In this document: positions 59,558-64,000 of the stretch, one piece after another
Position numbering within the stretch: position 1 is the stretch's first letter
Layout: each line of letters begins with the position of its first letter
Assembly (NCBI GenBank): GCA_014529385.2
Contig: CM043949.1
Coordinates: forward strand, 147,973,850 to 148,037,849
Source of the DNA: Adiantum capillus-veneris
Lineage: Eukaryota; Streptophyta; Polypodiopsida; Polypodiales; Pteridaceae
Direction: 5' to 3'
Length of the DNA: 64,000 nucleotides
Notes under the pieces: model-generated
Databases searched by the model: none
What the model was told of the DNA's origin: nothing
Seen by the model: only the letters and a program-made list of their open reading frames with translations
Position numbers and translations under genes: made by a program

Positions 59558-60297
59558 TTCTAATAAATGGATGGGATGTTCGACATACTCCTTCCGACCA
59601 ATTCTCTTTTGACATATGTCTTTTTTGTTGGGGGATACACGAGTCTCAAGCATCCAAAAGTTGACTATTAGCTCCTTTACCTCTTCAAGTATGCGACTTT
59701 TTTGAACACTCCGATGACATGTGGCAAAGGACAAAGTGGTCTTCTCAGTTTGTTGGAGTAGCGGATTCTTGGCTCCATACAAGTTCCTTCTATGAATAGA
59801 AAGTAGCTTGGAGACAACATTAACATTAAGCCTTGTGCCTCCTCTGGGTTTTTTGAGTTCAGAAGCATCATCATGGTAGGCCTCTTGAGAAACATCTCAT
59901 CTTCAGTGTGTGGCCTCTTTAAGTCTTGAAGTGTGTTTCGAATATTTCTTATTATGGTATCTGCAAAAGAGGGTGTTGATGCTTTGTCATTCTAGATATC
60001 TTTCAGTGAAGGGTGCTGAATCATCCGATTGAAGATGTCTTTCTTGGTGTCCATGTCCATTCCACTTGTGCTTTGAAGTACATATCGTGAAATCCCTTTA
60101 GCTATCTTTGCTCTTTTTTCATTCTCGATGATTTCTGCACAGCCCTGTGCCTTTGTTAAGTCTTCTATTCCTTTGGCTACTTCATTCCCTTCTCTTTCAA
60201 CAACCAAACATACATCTACTCTTGTCTTCAATCAGGCTCTTTTTTCTCTCTTGCGGAAAGCTTCATATTCCCTGGTCACCATTGCCTGCTTCAAGTC
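59558..60297 (-). pseudogene. Upstream exon(s) of the transposase-like gene
   Basis: Minus strand from an acceptor-like ttccag at about 60298: DLKQAMVTREYEAFRKREKR, TGA, then VDVCLVVEREGNEVAKGIED ... MDMDTKKDIFNRMIQHPSLK, stop, then DTIIRNIRNTL. A frameshift near 59800 leads into RVSPNKKDICQKRIGRKEYV and EHPIHLLE, after which GTATCA (59557) could be the splice donor. Joined to the exon starting at about 51309 it would give a segment typical of the same protein family, which is why I treat the two blocks as one gene with an intron of about 8.2 kb. Stops and the frameshift make it a pseudogene. Confidence 0.5.
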
Positions 60298-61555
60298 CTG
60301 GAATGAACCAACCATGAAAAACATAACACAGTGACTTATTTACAATCATCAGCTAAGCTACAAGGAGCTTTATATAGTGCAGTCATAATAAAAAAGAGAC
60401 TTTAGGGAAACAGCCCACCAAGGCATCTTCAGATTCACGGAAAAAGTGTTGCAAAAAGCAAGTAGGAACCCAAAAAATGTTCGGATGAGATAATGGCTAT
60501 CATGACATAAACAACAGGTATTGCCATGATCAAATCATCACGGGGAATGCAGGGAATGTGAACCCCAAACAGAGAAACTGACTTCTAAAGGATTCTCACT
60601 TCTACAACTATTTGTGTCATTTCATTGTGTTGATGTCATGAATGTTGCTCTAGACCAGCATGTGGTGTTCTATGCTTACTATCTATATTGAGTGCCTCCT
60701 TCCCAGCAATACAATACAATGTAACAACCGGTAGATAAGTTAAAGACAATCATAATATCATTGGTCGTGTAGATAATAACCACCAATCGTGTGACTAACC
60801 ATATGTACATACCTCCCCAGATTTTGCAATACAAGGCAAGAACTATGAATACATTAGAGACTACAAATCGTGTGATTGACCATATGTACATATCTCCTCG
60901 AATTCTACCCTCACTCCCACCCCAAACATAAGTGCGTTTAAAAAAAACCTGCCCAAAGCACAACAATTAAAAAGAGAGGGAGAGAAACAGATGTAATGGC
61001 AAGGAACCTACTCCTTATCCTCCCTTTCCAAAGATGCAAGTTCCACCATTAGGGCCAAAAACGACTCAAAAAGGGTTGTGTAAGGAATTGGCTACATTAC
61101 TAATTAGCACAGTCGTTTATGGTCAAAACGGCTCCAAATTTGTCCGTTTTGGTCATATAAAGCACATCTACGCAATCTAAAGCGTATCTAGGTACATATC
61201 TCTAAGTATTCAAAAAGATATCGTTTTCTTCACATTCCTTTGTGGCTCACCTCGAAATTTGTTCTCATTTACTTCACTTGGCGGCAAATACTTGTTTCCA
61301 CTTTTGAATCACTCCTTCATTACTTATAATGACTAATACATCTTCCATTAGTGATAACCGCAAGTTTCACTTGATCATTAAGCTAAGCCAACAATATGCT
61401 ACTACGCGGAGAGTCTATCAAAGACCAGTTACAACTGCAAATGAAGCACAATAACTTCACAATGAGGGAAATTGAAGCACATTTATATATGGACAGATGG
61501 GAGCTTGTATCCATCGGATCATAGCACTTAAAGGTATCCATATTTTCACACATCT
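60298..61555. other. Intergenic or upstream region between two head-to-head decayed genes
   Basis: No clear exon. An 82-bp direct repeat (atcgtgtga-t-accatatgtacata...) sits at about 60785 and 60867. More N-terminal exons of the minus gene could lie here but I cannot identify them. Confidence 0.4.
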
Positions 61556-63666
61556 CATGATTTGATGAGATTTGTTGGTGATGGGGTTGATGGCTTACTA
61601 GGATATAGTTCTAGGTTATCTCATTTACACATTGATCATACACATTACATTCAATATCTCAAAACTGTTTTGTCTTCAAATGCAACAAGAATTTTAGAAC
61701 TTGAAAACCAAATAGCATCTCTAAAACAAGAAAATCATGAGCTTCAGACTTTAAAAGAAACTCCAATAGGATTAAGAGCAGGAGTAAAACGAATAAGAGA
61801 TGTACTAAACTTACCAGAAGGTTTTGGACAAAGAAAAGAAAGATTATAGATTACTAGAGAACATGTGACTAGTCTTTTAGGATTTGATATGTCCAATGTT
61901 CAAGAAAGGGTGAGATTTTTGAATGAGGTAATGAACAAAAGTGATATTCTGAAACTTTGAAACTTCTTGAAAATCAAACTTAGAAGAAATTGGTATTTCA
62001 AAGTTTACTGAAAGATATGGGTTTACTGGTCCAACCTTCTCAAATGCAAGAAGTTTGTGACACAGTGGGGGTGAGTAGAAGGGGTTATAGGGCCATCTCT
62101 AAAACCTGGTTTCAGGTTTTAACGTATTAAAAGATTAAAGCTTTTGAGTATCCTACGCCTCACAATGTTGGGAAAGTTAGGACTTTGTTAAACGAAGAAA
62201 TACCCGAACATTTTGGAGAGTACTATCATATAGAAGGAACGATGCCATATGAAAAACAAAAAAAAAAACTTCTTTTGAGTATAATGTTTTTAATAACATT
62301 TGGATGAGTATAAAAAATGTTCAATCTGCTATGGTGAGATACTATAATATGCAAGAATTAGATTGTGAAGGAAAACTTATATTTGTTATGAAATTGGATG
62401 AAGCTCAAATTCAGAAATGTCAAAAAATGGAAAGAGTATCCATATCCCTTATGAATAGAGCATTGGACTATAGCCAGGGTAAGCCTGATTCCCCATACCA
62501 CAAAATTCAATCAGAAATGGAGCTTTGGTGGATTGGAGCAGCTCAAATACCATTAGAAAATCACAATACATTGAAATGGCTCTTTTTGCAGACCGATATC
62601 CCTTCTGTTATACAAGACCAAAATGCAGGCGAAAAACTCTGTGTAGATGGCATGGGTGAATTTTTTGTAGAATGCCACTTCAGTGCCGACCTAAAAGCAT
62701 TAAAGTGCATGTTTGGTGTATGTGGAGGTGCCAATACCAAGTATCCATGTCTATATTGCATGGAAAGCACTGGAACAAAAGGATGGCTTGCAGAACATGA
62801 GGTTGAAAAACCACCATCGAGAAATAGTATAAACGTCATCGACTACTCATCGTCTTCTATGATATGGGATCCAATTCTAACAAGAGATTTTAAAAATGTA
62901 CATATATGTACAATGCATGCAGAGATTAGAATCTTGGACAAATTGCTTCGACTCCATCTTGATTATGCATATTCTATTAAGCCAAGTAAACTTGCAGAGG
63001 AGTGCATAGAAAAATGCGAGGCTTTGCTCTCTCAAATGGGCTTTCATGGTGGTCAAGTGCATCTAAAAAAAGATCCTACTCTTTCAAAAGGAGCGGGTGA
63101 TGTTTTGGAAGATGTTTCAATGGGTGGAGCAAAAGCCAAGAGATTTTTGAGTAACCATGACAACAAACAAGTTGATGCTATGTGGAACTGCTTGAAGGAC
63201 CCTTGTGTAATAACAACCAATGTCAAAAGTAGACCAGATGTAGACAACAAACGCATGAAAGTGTGGAAGAAGCTCGATAATTTTTTGAAAGTTTTGAGAC
63301 AACAAGTTAGCTCTGCTACTTATGAAGATGACTTTAAAAAGACAATAAATCTTTTAATAATTGCTATTACAGATGCTTGGGGAGCAAAAGACATCACATA
63401 TTACTTGGTGAGTATTCAATTACTTTCTAAAATCTGGATAGTATTTTACATTGCATCCTATTGAGTTCAATTTACTTGTTTTTTATTTTTAGCATATTCT
63501 GTACCTGCATGGACCATATTTTGCAAAACAAGGACCCCTTGCAACATGGAATACTCAGGGAATGGAAAAATCTCACTACTATCAAGCGAGGACTTATTCT
63601 TTCAAATGTACTAGAAAGGGAGGGGGACAAAGAAGGAGCAATGCACTAAAGGAATTATTCAGTTAG
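61556..63666 (+). pseudogene. Spliced gene of unknown family, possibly transposon-derived
   Basis: Coding stretches in order: a coiled coil (ILELENQIASLKQENHELQ, 61660-61760), LRAGVKRIRDVLNL, TAG at 61847, REHVTSLLGF, TGA and frameshifts, then VCDTVGVSRRGYRAISKTW, NVGKVRTLLNEEIPEHF, and a long open part at 62304-63407: KLIFVMKLDEAQIQKCQKM, WWIGAAQIPLENHNTLKWLF, CHFSADLKALKCMFGVCGG, KYPCLYCMES, FKNVHICTMHAEIRIL. The exon ends at a GTGAGT donor (63408). After an 85-bp intron the next exon reads HILYLHGPYFAKQGPLATW and GMEKSHYYQARTYS, then a frameshift near 63599, then RKGGGQRRSNALKELF. I recall similar unnamed proteins in animals and lower plants but cannot name the family. It is non-functional as it stands. 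Confidence 0.5.
63408..63492 (+). other. Spliceosomal intron, 85 bp, phase 0
   Basis: Donor gtgagt, T-rich end and acceptor tttttag. Both sides read in the same phase (YYL / HILY), which supports the intron. Confidence 0.65.
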
Positions 63667-64000
63667 TTCTATAGGAGGAAATTACAATGGTTGAGATCAA
63701 ATAACCATGTTGCTCAACCACAGATGGAGATTAATGCTCCACTTTGAAACTTTGAACTGAATCTTTCTAAGGAGATCCAAATTCAAAAAAGATATTTTTG
63801 GTGCAAAAAAATGTCAAATTTACATCAGTTTTTGAGTTTTTTTCATATCTCTAAGCATGTCACCCCTATATCTCAAAAGATTTCTTCTTTTATAGCCCGC
63901 AAGAAGGTTGACATTTGTCTCCTCAGCTACTGCTGCTGCATAGCTAGAGTAGAAAAGAAAGTATCCTGCACTTGAGGCATTGAATCCTGCAGCATATCCA
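63667..64000. other. No recognised gene
   Basis: 3' flank of the preceding pseudogene. No convincing frame on either strand. Confidence 0.4.

Overview
This window is nuclear DNA of a land plant, almost entirely built from transposable elements. The evidence is several Ty3/gypsy elements (two with the dual RNase H typical of the plant Tat group), a Ty1/copia element primed by initiator tRNA-Met, LINE ORF1/ORF2 remnants with plant-type motifs, long GA/GT microsatellites, and spliced but decayed genes. The mix, plus a TTAA-flanked DNA element, makes me lean towards a seed-free plant such as a fern or lycophyte, but that is a guess. No intact housekeeping gene, tRNA or rRNA gene was recognised.

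Layout. 1-6.6 kb: microsatellites, a 29-bp minisatellite, a decayed LINE (about 1.7-2.9 kb), a 35-bp tandem array, a 24-bp perfect palindrome, and a diverged inverted relative of the next element's LTR. 6.6-12.7 kb: a non-autonomous LTR retrotransposon (2.3-kb LTRs, gag only). 12.7-13.7 kb: unassigned, possibly a PPR gene fragment. 13.7-48.9 kb: a three-level nest. Element C (Tat-like gypsy) is interrupted just after its primer binding site by element A (a second, non-Tat gypsy type, 15678-39414). A is itself interrupted in its 5' leader by element B (Tat-like gypsy, 16531-26600). C is also interrupted between its archaeal-type RNase H and its integrase by a 1.3-kb TTAA-flanked inverted-repeat DNA element. 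49.4-60.3 kb: a decayed minus-strand gene resembling a DDE/RNase H-fold transposase, whose intron of about 8 kb is filled with degenerate TAGCTA-rich repeats and carries a copia element (52096-57733) with perfect GCTAT target duplications. 61.5-63.7 kb: a second decayed, spliced gene of unknown family on the plus strand, head-to-head with the first.

How parts relate. B, C and the gag-only element share a very similar primer binding site, so the gag-only element may have used the machinery of B/C-type elements. B and C each carry a conserved 70-codon leader ORF between primer site and gag. Element A has two retropepsin-like domains: one in the usual place before reverse transcriptase, and a second (DTGA, then an LGRTWM-type signature after a frameshift) downstream of integrase, followed by a W-x-P-K-rich ORF and a small acidic ORF. 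Nearly all coding regions carry stops or frameshifts, so every element copy here is probably dead as read.
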